This document shows positions 1 through 9,949 of a DNA stretch of 64,000 nucleotides, piece after piece. Numbering within the stretch: the first letter of the stretch is position 1; the number at the start of each line of letters is the position of its first letter. The notes under the pieces are model-generated. The model made no database searches, was not told the origin of the DNA, and saw nothing but the letters and a program-made list of their open reading frames with translations. Source of the DNA: Flavobacteriaceae bacterium (GTDB taxonomy: Bacteria; Bacteroidota; Bacteroidia; Flavobacteriales; Flavobacteriaceae); assembly GCA_002862755.1 (NCBI GenBank), contig PKDY01000055.1, positions 1 to 64,000 of the forward strand, written 5' to 3'. The position numbers and the translations under genes are program-made.

Positions 1-1
1 T

Positions 2-148
2 TTATTAAACTACACTTGGCCCAATCAATATACAGAGCCACAAAATTTACCTATTTCTGGGAATACCTATTATTGGACAGTAAGACTTTGGAGTGCTGAA
101 ACAGGAACTTCAAAATATACTCCGGTAAGAAGTTTTACAATTCAATAA
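2..148 (+). CDS. C-terminal fragment of a protein cut by the window edge (fibronectin/Ig-like ending ...YYWTVRLWSAETGTSKYTPVRSFTIQ*)
   Basis: Open frame from base 2 to a TAA at 146-148; missing from the ORF track because it has no start. Confidence 0.6.
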   Translation, partial: LLNYTWPNQYTEPQNLPISGNTYYWTVRLWSAETGTSKYTPVRSFTIQ

Positions 149-170
149 AAATTCTGATTTGTTTTTAAGC

Positions 171-206
171 AAAAAACCCAAATTACATGATGTAATTTGG
201 GTTTTT
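171..206. terminator. Bidirectional hairpin terminator between convergent genes
   Basis: AAAACCCAAATTACAT-G-ATGTAATTTGGGTTTT perfect inverted repeat with A/T tracts on both sides. Confidence 0.8.
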
Positions 207-225
207 ACTTTTATAAAAATAAAGA

Positions 226-501
226 CTATTTTTTATCTTTTTCTGTAAGTTTAGCACTCATTTCTAAAGAAATAGCCGATTTTTCCATTTTGATTTTTCC
301 AGCCATTGTTTCTACAACAACTGTAGTTTCAGATAATTCTGCTATTTTGCCATGAATTCCTGCTTTAGTAATGATTTTATCTCCTACTTTCAAGCCTGTT
401 TCAAAAGCTTTTTCTTTTTTTACTCTTCTTTGACCTGGTAAGATAATAAAGAAATAAAAAATGGCTATGATAGCAACTACCTGTATAATTATTGGATTCA
501 T
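226..501 (-). CDS. yajC: Preprotein translocase subunit YajC
   Basis: Short protein with N-terminal TM; ...FFIILPGQRRVKKEKAFETGLKVGDKIITKAGIHGKI... typical of YajC. Confidence 0.93.
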   Translation of the reverse strand: MNPIIIQVVAIIAIFYFFIILPGQRRVKKEKAFETGLKVGDKIITKAGIHGKIAELSETTVVVETMAGKIKMEKSAISLEMSAKLTEKDKK

Positions 502-511
502 ATTTTTGTAC

Positions 512-1048
512 TTATTGTGTTATACCACTTCCTTCTTTTGGAAGCACATTTGCTTTTATGGTAAACATTTCTTTACCTGTTTCTGTATTTGTTGTTAAAG
601 TAACTGTTTTACTTTGTTGTCCTGTTTTACCAGTTGAATCAAAACTAACTTTTATAGGTGCAGAATTTCCTGGTTTTATTGGCTCTTTTGGAGGGTTTGG
701 CACGGTACATCCACAACTACCTTGTGCATCTAAAATAATTAAATCGCTCTCACCAATATTTTTTACCATAAATTCAGTTTCTACTTTTTCACCCGCTTTA
801 ATGGTTCCAAAATCATGCTCTAATTTATTAAATTGGATTTTAGGATATTTACCATCTGCTGGTTTTGAAGGTTGGTTTTCACTAACGTTTTCACCTTGAG
901 TCATTGGTTGTTCAGCAGTTGCACTTACTTTTTCAGATTCAAAAGATTTCATATCTTCCTCTGTAATTTTTGCGCTACCATTATCCTTACAAGCTGTAAC
1001 AGATAATACTAATGCTACCACGAATAGGCTTACTGTTTTTTTTAACAT
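512..1048 (-). CDS. DUF1573 domain lipoprotein
   Basis: Lipobox (VTAC), FDFGTIKAGEKVETEFMVKNIG...SCGCTVP motif of DUF1573. Confidence 0.9.
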   Translation of the reverse strand: MLKKTVSLFVVALVLSVTACKDNGSAKITEEDMKSFESEKVSATAEQPMTQGENVSENQPSKPADGKYPKIQFNKLEHDFGTIKAGEKVETEFMVKNIGESDLIILDAQGSCGCTVPNPPKEPIKPGNSAPIKVSFDSTGKTGQQSKTVTLTTNTETGKEMFTIKANVLPKEGSGITQ

Positions 1049-1068
1049 AACTAAAAAAAATTAATTGT

Positions 1069-2013
1069 TTATAATAATCCTCTTCCCGCTTTATTCAAAC
1101 GGTTCTCTTTTTGAAAATCTTTAACTAGGTTATCAAGAATTCCGTTGATAAAAATACTACTTTTTGGTGTAGAATACTCTTTTGCAATCTCTAAATATTC
1201 GTTAATAGTTACTTTTACCGGTATTGATGGAAATTTTAACAATTCACAAATGGCCATTTTTAAAATAATAGTATCAATTTCAGCAATTCGTTCTGCATCC
1301 CAATTCGGAGTTTTGTCTATATATTCTTTAGATAATTCCATTTCATTTAGAACCGTTTTTCTAAATAAATTTTTCACATATTCTTTATCATCAATATCTT
1401 TATATAATTTAGATACTGCAAAATCTTCATCCTGCTCTTTAATTTGCTTCAGTTGTTTTAAAATTAAAGTATTTACAGCAGGTAAATCATCCAACCATGT
1501 TAATTTATGCTCTTCTAAATAATCATATAGTTTATCATTTGGAGCGATAACTTCTGTAAATAAAGTAGCGATAAACTCTCTATCTTCTATAAAGTTATTT
1601 TCTGTTGCATTTTGCATGTATTTTTCAAAATACACACTCTCTTTAATAGCTTCTAACAAAAACAAAATGATATCATCATTGCGTTTCCAATTGTTAATTT
1701 TTCGATCTTCAATAACATTATTTAAAGAATTACTTTCAGAAAGCATCTTTAAAACTTTGTTATTTATAAATTTTTTACTGGGATTACGTTCTTCTTTAGT
1801 TGCTAAATATTTTTTAGAAGCTATTTCTAAATACGACTCTTCTTTTTCGCGAATTTCTATTAATGCAGAAAGCATTAAAAGATATAAGTCAAACATATTA
1901 TCAATGCTTTGAAACAAGAATTTCTCTTCTTTATCAAGGTTTTCCCCTTGATGTTGGTGCATGGCGTAAATGCTTTGCATCACTTTAACGCGGATATGTC
2001 TTCTATTTAACAT
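1069..2013 (-). CDS. nusB: Transcription antitermination factor NusB with long N-terminal extension
   Basis: C-terminal NusB signature (IDTIILKMAICELLKFPSIPVKVTINEYLEIAKEYSTPKSSIFINGILDNL). Confidence 0.92.
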   Translation of the reverse strand: MLNRRHIRVKVMQSIYAMHQHQGENLDKEEKFLFQSIDNMFDLYLLMLSALIEIREKEESYLEIASKKYLATKEERNPSKKFINNKVLKMLSESNSLNNVIEDRKINNWKRNDDIILFLLEAIKESVYFEKYMQNATENNFIEDREFIATLFTEVIAPNDKLYDYLEEHKLTWLDDLPAVNTLILKQLKQIKEQDEDFAVSKLYKDIDDKEYVKNLFRKTVLNEMELSKEYIDKTPNWDAERIAEIDTIILKMAICELLKFPSIPVKVTINEYLEIAKEYSTPKSSIFINGILDNLVKDFQKENRLNKAGRGLL

Positions 2014-2091
2014 ACTTATTTAAGAACTTTTTAAAATTAAGAAAGCGAAAGAAACTCTTTCGCTTTGCAAAAATACAATATTATTTAAATA

Positions 2092-3225
2092 TTATTTAGT
2101 CTGTAACTCTTTTTTTCTATCATCAATACGCTTTTGAGCAATTGATAAAGCAGCTTGATGTGTCGTAATATTATTCTTAGAAGAAAAATCAAAAATTTCA
2201 AGAGCTGTATTATAAATATTTTCTGTTTTCTCCATTACTTGCGCTTTCGTCAAATGTGCTAATTCAGAATAAACATTAATAACACCACCTGCATTGATTA
2301 AGAAATCAGGAGCATAAAGAATTCCTTTTTCTTTTAAAATTTGACCGTGTACCACTTCATTTGCTAATTGGTTATTCGCTGCACCAGCAATAATTTTAGC
2401 TTTTAATTTTACAATGGTATCGTCATTAATTGTTGCTCCTAAAGCACAAGGCGCGTAAATATCCACTTCTGATCCATATAAATCATCACCAGTAAAAATT
2501 TTAGCTCCATATTTTGCTCCTACTTCATGCAATCTATCCTCATTAATATCAGAAATAGTTACCAAAGCACCCGATTTTGTCAAATGATCCACTAAAACCT
2601 CACCAACATGTCCAATCCCTTGTACCAATACTTTTTTGCCTTCTAAGTTATCTGTACCAAATTGATATTTAGTTGCTGCTTTAATTCCCATAAAAACTCC
2701 ATATGCAGTAATTGGAGAAGGGTTTCCCGAACCACCTTTACTTTCAGAAATACCAGAAACATATTGGGTTACTTCTCTTACTGTGTCCATATCTTTGGTT
2801 TCCATACCTACATCTTCTGCAGTAATATATTTACCTGATAATGAATCGACAAATTGTCCAAAACGCCTCATTAATTCTGGAGTCTTTTGCGTTTTTGCAT
2901 CACCTATAATAACAGCTTTTCCTCCACCCAAATTAAGTCCTGAAATAGAATTTTTAAAAGTCATTCCTCTAGACAAACGCAAAACATCATTTAATGCTTC
3001 CCATTCGTTAGAATAGTTCCACATTCTAGTACCTCCTAAAGCAGGTCCTAAAACTGTATTATGTATTCCTATAATTGCTTTTAATCCTGTATCTTTGTCA
3101 TGGCAAAAAACAACTTGTTCATGTCCGTCAAATGAAACTTGACCAAAAACTGGATCAACTTTATGTAGCTCGTTTGCTTGTAATAGTTCTGTTGACATAT
3201 GATAAATGTGTTGAAAATTATTCAA
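2092..3225 (-). CDS. Leu/Glu/Phe/Val dehydrogenase family protein (alternative start at 3198)
   Basis: GPALGGTRMW, LNLGGGKAVI, VQGIGHVGEVLVDHL NAD-binding motif. Confidence 0.92.
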   Translation of the reverse strand: MNNFQHIYHMSTELLQANELHKVDPVFGQVSFDGHEQVVFCHDKDTGLKAIIGIHNTVLGPALGGTRMWNYSNEWEALNDVLRLSRGMTFKNSISGLNLGGGKAVIIGDAKTQKTPELMRRFGQFVDSLSGKYITAEDVGMETKDMDTVREVTQYVSGISESKGGSGNPSPITAYGVFMGIKAATKYQFGTDNLEGKKVLVQGIGHVGEVLVDHLTKSGALVTISDINEDRLHEVGAKYGAKIFTGDDLYGSEVDIYAPCALGATINDDTIVKLKAKIIAGAANNQLANEVVHGQILKEKGILYAPDFLINAGGVINVYSELAHLTKAQVMEKTENIYNTALEIFDFSSKNNITTHQAALSIAQKRIDDRKKELQTK

Positions 3226-3387
3226 TAATTAAAGACAATATTACGAAATATTTTAAAATAATTCAATATATTATCTTATTTTTAGAGATATGATAATTTT
3301 TTTGTCGATTTTTTAATTTTATTTTATGAAGAATAATTCATAAAAAAATGACTTTTTAATAAAAAAAACTCAAGTCTTAATATATAT

Positions 3388-5136
3388 ATGAAAGAATTAC
3401 AATATTTAAATAAATATTTTATAAAATACAAATACCGCTTTTTACTAGGAATTATAATTACAATAGCGGCTCAAATTTTCAAATTATTTATCCCAAAATT
3501 CTTTGGTGATTCCTTACGTGCACTTGACAACGATTCTATCACTAAAGATCTCGCTTACAGTATTTTGGTTGATAATTTTCTATATACTTTAGGAGCTGCT
3601 TTAATTGGTGGTTTTTTGACATTTTTAATGCGTCAAACCTTAATTGTTATGTCTAGACACATAGAATTTGATTTAAAAAATGAAATCTACAGTCATTACC
3701 AAGCATTAAGCCAGAAATTTTATAAACAAAACAGAACTGGTGATTTAATGAATCGAATTAGCGAAGACGTTAGCAAAGTAAGAATGTATGTTGGTCCTTC
3801 GGTAATGTATTCTGTTAACACACTAATTATTTTTATTGTGGTCATTATACAAATGGCTTTAATTTCACCAAAGCTTACATTGTATTCCTTAATACCACTT
3901 CCATTGTTATCTTATGGCGTTTTTAAAATAAGTTCAAAAATTCATGAAAAAAGTGGCTTATTTCAACAAAATCTTTCCACTTTATCTTCTTTTGTTCAAG
4001 AAATGTTCTCGGGTATTCGTGTTATTAAAGCTTATGCGATCGAGGATCAAAAAACAAAAGAATTTACAGACCTAACAAAAGACAGTAATGAAAAAGCCAT
4101 GAGTTTAGCCAAAACCAACTCCTTATTTGGCCCTCTAATGATTTTATTAATTGGATTGAGTAACTTAGTTGTAATCTATGTAGGAGGCATGATGTACATT
4201 AATGGAACCATTCCAGATATTGGTGTAATTGCCCAGTTTATTTTATACATCAATATGCTTACTTGGCCCGTAGCGTCATTAGGATGGGTTTCTTCTTTAG
4301 TACAAGAAGCTGAAGCTTCTCAAAAAAGAATCAATGAATTTTTAAAAACCCAACCCGAGATTTACAATTCGGTTGTAGAACACACTAATATAGAAGGTGA
4401 GATTCGTTTTGAAAATGTATCTTTTAAATACGAAGATACAAACATACAAGCTTTAGAAAATATCAGTTTCACAGTAAAATCGGGACAAACTTTAGCTATT
4501 TTAGGAAAAACTGGCTCAGGTAAATCTACAATTTTATCACTGATTAGCAGACTTTACGATGTAAGTTCAGGAACTGTATATGTTGATAACAAACCAATTC
4601 AAAACGTAAATTTAGACGACCTTCGAAATAATTTAGGTGTCGTACCACAAGATGCCTTCTTATTTTCAGACTCCATAAAAAACAATATAAAATTTGGTAA
4701 AGAAAATGCAACTGATGAAGAAGTAATTGCGGCAGCTAAAAAAGCATATGTACATCATAATATTGAAAATTTCACCAATAAATATGACACTATTTTAGGC
4801 GAAAGAGGCATTACTTTATCTGGTGGGCAAAAACAACGTGTATCTATTGCAAGAGCTTTAATTAAAGACGCACCTATCTTATTATTAGACGATTGCTTAA
4901 GTGCAGTAGACACTGAAACTGAAGAAGCAATTTTAAATAATCTAATGGATTTTTGTAAAAACAAAACCACATTATTAGTAAGTCATAGGGTTTCGTCAGC
5001 TAAAAATGCAGATATCATAATCATATTAGAAGATGGCAAAATCATTCAACAAGGCTCTCATAATCAATTAATAAATACAGAGGGTTATTATAAAGAATTA
5101 TACAATAAACAGCTCTCAGAAAAAGAAATTGTATAA
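3388..5136 (+). CDS. ABC transporter, fused permease/ATP-binding protein
   Basis: Six-TM domain, Walker A GKTGSGKST, LSGGQKQR, LLLDDCLSAVD. Confidence 0.93.
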   Translation: MKELQYLNKYFIKYKYRFLLGIIITIAAQIFKLFIPKFFGDSLRALDNDSITKDLAYSILVDNFLYTLGAALIGGFLTFLMRQTLIVMSRHIEFDLKNEIYSHYQALSQKFYKQNRTGDLMNRISEDVSKVRMYVGPSVMYSVNTLIIFIVVIIQMALISPKLTLYSLIPLPLLSYGVFKISSKIHEKSGLFQQNLSTLSSFVQEMFSGIRVIKAYAIEDQKTKEFTDLTKDSNEKAMSLAKTNSLFGPLMILLIGLSNLVVIYVGGMMYINGTIPDIGVIAQFILYINMLTWPVASLGWVSSLVQEAEASQKRINEFLKTQPEIYNSVVEHTNIEGEIRFENVSFKYEDTNIQALENISFTVKSGQTLAILGKTGSGKSTILSLISRLYDVSSGTVYVDNKPIQNVNLDDLRNNLGVVPQDAFLFSDSIKNNIKFGKENATDEEVIAAAKKAYVHHNIENFTNKYDTILGERGITLSGGQKQRVSIARALIKDAPILLLDDCLSAVDTETEEAILNNLMDFCKNKTTLLVSHRVSSAKNADIIIILEDGKIIQQGSHNQLINTEGYYKELYNKQLSEKEIV

Positions 5137-5206
5137 AATATTGCTTTATACAATTTTTTTTTAGACTTTTGGAAAACGATAAAACTAAAAATTGACAGTT
5201 AGGATT

Positions 5207-5581
5207 ATGAGAGAAAATGACATGTTAGAAAAAGAAGATATCTTTTCTAAGGTATTAAGAGCCGGAAGAAGAACATATTTCTTCGATGTAAGAGCTACTA
5301 AAGCTGATGATTATTACATTACCATTACTGAAAGTAAAAAATTTACAGAAGAAGATGGTTCGTATCACTTTAAAAAACATAAAATCTATTTATATAAAGA
5401 AGATTTTGTAGCTTTTAAAGAAATTTTAGACGAAATGACCGAATTTGTAGTCTCTCAAAAAGGAGAAGAAGTTATCTCAGAAAGACATCAAAAAGATTTC
5501 AAAAAAGAAGTTTACTCAGAAGCGATTGCTGATAACCCTTCTACAGACAGTTTCACTAATATAGATTTTGACGATATTTAA
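5207..5581 (+). CDS. DUF3276 / PUR-alpha-like protein
   Basis: EDIFSKVLRAGRRTYFFDVRATKADDYYITITESKK; start moved to internal Met. Confidence 0.85.
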   Translation: MRENDMLEKEDIFSKVLRAGRRTYFFDVRATKADDYYITITESKKFTEEDGSYHFKKHKIYLYKEDFVAFKEILDEMTEFVVSQKGEEVISERHQKDFKKEVYSEAIADNPSTDSFTNIDFDDI

Positions 5582-5606
5582 TCATTTCTTTAGAAAAAAA
5601 TAGAAG

Positions 5607-5630
5607 AGTCCGATTGTTTCGGACTTTTTT
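5607..5630 (+). terminator. Rho-independent terminator
   Basis: AGTCCG attgttt CGGACT followed by T-tract. Confidence 0.8.
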
Positions 5631-5974
5631 TATGCCATTTTTAAGCCATTTGGAACAGAAAAATTGGGAGATAACAAAACCACATCATTCCCTTCTCCAA
5701 CAAATCCTAACACAAGACATTCACTCATAAAGTTACCAATTTGCTTTTTTGGAAAATTTACAACTGCAATGATTTGTTTACCAATTAAATCTTCCATTTG
5801 ATAATGAGTTGTAATTTGAGCGGAAGATTTTTTTATTCCTATGGTTGCACCAAAATCAATTTGCAATTGATAGGCTGGTTTTCTAGCTTCAGGAAAGTCC
5901 TTTACCGCAATAATAGTACCTACTCGTATGTCTATTTTTTCAAAATCATTCCAAGAAATTAAATTATTTTCCAT
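5630..5974 (-). CDS. tRNA-binding (CsaA-like) protein
   Basis: DFEKIDIRVGTIIAVKDFPEARKPAYQLQIDFG typical CsaA/EMAP domain. Confidence 0.9.
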   Translation of the reverse strand: MENNLISWNDFEKIDIRVGTIIAVKDFPEARKPAYQLQIDFGATIGIKKSSAQITTHYQMEDLIGKQIIAVVNFPKKQIGNFMSECLVLGFVGEGNDVVLLSPNFSVPNGLKMA

Positions 5975-6425
5975 TAAATAAAGAATGTATTACCCAAGCT
6001 GGGCCTATTAATAAAAATTGCAAATCCTTTAAAAAAGAAGGTTTTTTCCCTTCTATTTTATGTCCATAAAATTGCCCTATCCAAGCTATTACAAAAACAC
6101 CTACAGAAAACCACAACAATGACACTTCACTAGCAATCAAATAATTACCTACTAAACAAAAAGTAGCAAATAATGTCATTTTCATTCCCATAGTTAATGA
6201 CAATCTGTAATAAAAAAGCAATACTAATACTAAAATTACAAATGCCCAATTGGCTACAATTGGATGAAATTCTGTAGTCCTCACTAAATAATCATTAGGA
6301 ATACTCAACACTAAACCAACAACCGAAAAAAAGATGGCAGGCACACATAAATAATGAATTTTTTTGTTGGTCATATTTTGATGACTAACACTATATTCTT
6401 GAAACCATTCGGATAACGTTTTCAT
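5964..6425 (-). CDS. Mpo1-like / DUF962 membrane protein
   Basis: EYSVSHQNMTNKKIHYLCVPAIFFSVVGL...WIGQFYGHKIEGKKPSFLKDLQFLLIGPAWV. Confidence 0.9.
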   Translation of the reverse strand: MKTLSEWFQEYSVSHQNMTNKKIHYLCVPAIFFSVVGLVLSIPNDYLVRTTEFHPIVANWAFVILVLVLLFYYRLSLTMGMKMTLFATFCLVGNYLIASEVSLLWFSVGVFVIAWIGQFYGHKIEGKKPSFLKDLQFLLIGPAWVIHSLFNGK

Positions 6426-6545
6426 ATTTTAAGCACTAAATATTCTATATAAAACTACTTATTTTGTAACTAATTCACAAATTAATACGTATAATAATTA
6501 AAGAATAAGTGTATTCTTTCAAAACTTTAAATTTCAATATTTACA

Positions 6546-7100
6546 ATGGCACAAACCCCTTCTAATATGCTTGCATTAGGAACTAAAGCTCCTGATTTTT
6601 TATTACCTGCTACGAATTTCAATACTATTTTTAATTTCAAGAGTTGTCGTGGTCAAAAAGGAACATTAGTCATTTTTATTTGTAACCATTGTCCTTTTGT
6701 TTTACATGTTATTGACGAAATTGTTATGATTGCCAATGATTATCGAGTGCAAGGTATAGGTGTAGTAGCTATTTCAAGCAATGATATTGTAAAATACCCG
6801 CAAGACAGTCCCGAAAAAATGGCCGATTTCGCTTTAGAAAACAAAATAGACTTTCCTTATTTATTTGATGAAAGTCAAGCCGTTGCAAAAGCATATGATG
6901 CAGCTTGCACACCCGACTTTTATCTTTTTGATTCCGAAAACAGATTGGTTTACAGAGGTCAATTAGACGATTCCAGACCAGGAAACGGTATTCCTGTAAG
7001 TGGCAGCGATTTAAGAAATGCAATTGACAGTATTATTTACAATAGACATTTAAACGAAGTACAAAAACCCAGCATTGGATGTGGGATTAAATGGAAGTAA
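6546..7100 (+). CDS. Thioredoxin family / AhpC-TSA protein
   Basis: LGTKAPDFLLPATN...FICNHCPFVLHVIDE...DEIGDSQ-like peroxiredoxin fold. Confidence 0.9.
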   Translation: MAQTPSNMLALGTKAPDFLLPATNFNTIFNFKSCRGQKGTLVIFICNHCPFVLHVIDEIVMIANDYRVQGIGVVAISSNDIVKYPQDSPEKMADFALENKIDFPYLFDESQAVAKAYDAACTPDFYLFDSENRLVYRGQLDDSRPGNGIPVSGSDLRNAIDSIIYNRHLNEVQKPSIGCGIKWK

Positions 7101-7190
7101 AGTGTCATTTTTTATTCAAAAAACATAGGTGTACTTTTTTTAGAATACCTACCTTTGTAAAACACTTATAAATCTGCGAAATATTTAAAA

Positions 7191-8060
7191 ATGACGAATC
7201 AAGAAACTGCCATTAAAGCTACCTATTTTAGTATCTTAGGCAATATCGGATTAGCTACTATAAAAGGATTAGCTGGATTTTTCGGAAATTCTTATGCACT
7301 TATTGCAGACGCTATTGAATCTACAGCAGATATTTTTTCCTCATTTTTAGTCTTATTTGGAATAAAATATTCCAATCGCCCCGCAGATGAAAACCATCCA
7401 TATGGACACGGAAGAGCGGAACCCTTAATTACTTTTATTGTGGTGGGCTTCCTAATAACTTCAGCTACAATTATTGCTTACGAAAGCATTCAGAATATTG
7501 GGACACCACATCAATTACCAAAATCTTGGACTTTATTAGTACTCGCCATTATTATCATTTGGAAGGAATATTCGTTTCAAAAAGTGATGAAAAGAGCCAT
7601 TCAAACCAATAGTTCTTCCCTAAAAGCAGATGCTTGGCATCATCGAAGTGACGCCGTTACTTCAATTGCTGCATTTTTAGGAATTTCTATTGCTTTATTT
7701 TTTGGGAAAGGATATGAATCTGCCGATGATTGGGCCGCTTTACTTGCTTCATTTTTCATCTTATACAACAGTTATTTAATTTTCAGACCAGCATTGGGAG
7801 AAATAATGGATGAACATCGCTATCAGGATTTAGAACAAAACATAAGAACCATTTCTTTAAAAGTGGAAGGTATTTTAGGAACTGAAAAATGTTTTATCCG
7901 AAAAGCAGGAATGAAGTATCATGTTGATCTACATGCAATTGTAGATGCAAACATCACTGTAAAAGAAGGGCATGATTTAGCACATCAATTAAAAGACACG
8001 TTAAGAAATGAAATTTTTGAACTTGGTCATGTTTTAATTCATGTGGAACCCAATGAATAA
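7191..8060 (+). CDS. Cation diffusion facilitator family transporter
   Basis: ALIADAIESTADIFSSFLVLFGI, HPYGHGRAEPL, ADAWHHRSDAVTS. Confidence 0.93.
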   Translation: MTNQETAIKATYFSILGNIGLATIKGLAGFFGNSYALIADAIESTADIFSSFLVLFGIKYSNRPADENHPYGHGRAEPLITFIVVGFLITSATIIAYESIQNIGTPHQLPKSWTLLVLAIIIIWKEYSFQKVMKRAIQTNSSSLKADAWHHRSDAVTSIAAFLGISIALFFGKGYESADDWAALLASFFILYNSYLIFRPALGEIMDEHRYQDLEQNIRTISLKVEGILGTEKCFIRKAGMKYHVDLHAIVDANITVKEGHDLAHQLKDTLRNEIFELGHVLIHVEPNE

Positions 8061-8072
8061 GTAAGACTCTCC

Positions 8073-8570
8073 TTATTTTTCTAAAATAACTTCTACCGGA
8101 TTATTTGTTCTTTTACCAAACATCTTTGCTTTTTCATTTTCAGAAGAACACAATACATATAAATTAAAACTTTGCAAGGGGATAATTTGTGTTTTATAAA
8201 TCCTTTTGGGGTCTTCTATTTTAATACTAAACTCTTCAGCTGGAAAGGTATTGGTTACTGAAATAAAATAAGTATCCTTTGCATAAGGAAAAAAGTAGCG
8301 CTCTTTTTCACTCTCTTTATTCACTAAATAGTTTTGAGTAAAAACCAAAGGTTCATTCCCTTTGTTCCAACTGTACATATTGTTTATATTAATAACTTCT
8401 TTACCATTTTCTGATACAATTGTAATTTTTAAATCTTTAGGGTTTTCAATCACTCCATTTTCATGAGCATTCACAACGATGTAAGAGGTAAAGTCATAAC
8501 CACAATGCTGAATTTGGCCAATAGCAAGAAAGGAAAAAAGAAAAAAAAGAAAAGAAAAATGCGATTTCAT
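8073..8570 (-). CDS. Hypothetical secreted protein
   Basis: Signal peptide; ORF with no recognised domain. Confidence 0.6.
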   Translation of the reverse strand: MKSHFSFLFFLFSFLAIGQIQHCGYDFTSYIVVNAHENGVIENPKDLKITIVSENGKEVININNMYSWNKGNEPLVFTQNYLVNKESEKERYFFPYAKDTYFISVTNTFPAEEFSIKIEDPKRIYKTQIIPLQSFNLYVLCSSENEKAKMFGKRTNNPVEVILEK

Positions 8571-8623
8571 ACTAAATAAAGGCTCGTTATTTACTATAGA
8601 AAAGCAAATAACGAGCCAAAAGT

Positions 8624-8923
8624 TTATTGATTCATTACTAAATAATTAAAAACTAAGTCACGTTGTTCATCTGTGATTCTTGCTTTTTTTTGCATTCTTA
8701 AAACAATAGGTTCCCATTGCTCTTTTGTAAATTTATCTGCGCTGAATAAAGCATGACATTTTCCACAATTATTTTCATACAACATTTTCCCTTCTGCCTG
8801 TTCTGGAGAAAGAACAACTTCTTTCTTTTCTATCGTTTCAGTAGTTTCAATTGTCTTTTTACTTGACGAGCAAGCCACTAAAAGTAAACCCAAAATGAGT
8901 CCTGCACTTATTTTTATTTTCAT
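8624..8923 (-). CDS. Small c-type cytochrome-like lipoprotein
   Basis: Lipobox VACSSS; haem motif CGKCH in EGKMLYENNCGKCHALF. Confidence 0.75.
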   Translation of the reverse strand: MKIKISAGLILGLLLVACSSSKKTIETTETIEKKEVVLSPEQAEGKMLYENNCGKCHALFSADKFTKEQWEPIVLRMQKKARITDEQRDLVFNYLVMNQ

Positions 8924-9019
8924 AATTTAAATTAGTATTTGGGTAAAAATACAAAAATGAAGAAAATATAAAATCTATTATGCAAGTTTTTTCAAAACAT
9001 AGTATTTACAAATACAAAT

Positions 9020-9880
9020 CTATTCGTTTATAAAATGATTTTCCAGAAAATCAAAGACTATATCAAAATGTTTTAAAGGCTCAGTATGGCCACCAATAAT
9101 AGGAGTATGCTGATAATATTTTTTATAATTCTTTTCACTTAATCTTTTTACAATCGACTCACTCATTTCCATGGAAGGCCATTCTTCATCTTGAGTTGCT
9201 GACAGTAATAAAACAGAAGCATTCATTTTTTCAACAGGAATTACCGCTTTTTTTACGGATTCTTCTTCAAGTAACATCATCTGAAAAGCACCTAATCGAT
9301 CCCCTTTTAACAAGTAGGGTATAATTGCATATGGCGGCAAAATAAAAGGAACTTCTTTATCCTTGTAAGTCCAAGATGAAGTATTATTCATTACAGTTAA
9401 GGCTGGAAAAGTAACGTTACTTGCCACAATTGCTACTACTGCATCTATATCTGAATACAAGCTTGCCAAATTAAGTACTAACTCACCTCCTTTTGACCCA
9501 CCAATAATCGCAATTTTGGAAGCGTCAATATGAGAATTTTTTACTGCATTCATGATACTATCGTGAATGGCATTCAAAGAAATTCGATCCAAATTTGAAG
9601 CAGTGGTTTTCCCACCAAAATATTCAACCGCTAAAAAAGCATATCCTCTTTTTAAAAACTCATCTCTAGTAGGTTTCCAATAATTGCTTTCCCACGGATT
9701 ACCTCCTTCTGAACCTCCAAAGCCTACTATTAAAGGTTGGTTTTCAGATTTACCAACATATAATGTACATCTTATTTTACCATGATTTTTATCTAGTGCT
9801 GGTTTATAATTTTCTAAAAAAATATAAATCCCTAATACAAGTAACAAAAGCATTGACGCTATTTTTAAAATTTTTTTCAT
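9020..9880 (-). CDS. Acyl-CoA thioester hydrolase / BAAT C-terminal-type alpha/beta hydrolase
   Basis: GFGGSEGGNPWES, AIIGGSKGGELVLNLAS nucleophile elbow, N-terminal TM/signal. Confidence 0.8.
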   Translation of the reverse strand: MKKILKIASMLLLLVLGIYIFLENYKPALDKNHGKIRCTLYVGKSENQPLIVGFGGSEGGNPWESNYWKPTRDEFLKRGYAFLAVEYFGGKTTASNLDRISLNAIHDSIMNAVKNSHIDASKIAIIGGSKGGELVLNLASLYSDIDAVVAIVASNVTFPALTVMNNTSSWTYKDKEVPFILPPYAIIPYLLKGDRLGAFQMMLLEEESVKKAVIPVEKMNASVLLLSATQDEEWPSMEMSESIVKRLSEKNYKKYYQHTPIIGGHTEPLKHFDIVFDFLENHFINE

Positions 9881-9949
9881 TTTTACAAATTTTAATTACA
9901 TCAAAGAAAACTTTAAAAAATAACAAAACTTTTGATCTATATCAAAAAA

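Noticed and set aside
492-899. Plus-strand 135-aa ORF
   Set aside because: Antisense shadow of the DUF1573 gene, which has clear family motifs
1145-1912. Plus-strand ORFs over nusB (1145-1522, 1616-1912)
   Set aside because: Antisense to nusB; AT-rich low-complexity translation without homology signal
3075-3293. Plus-strand 72-aa ORF
   Set aside because: Antisense to the dehydrogenase start region; no family signal
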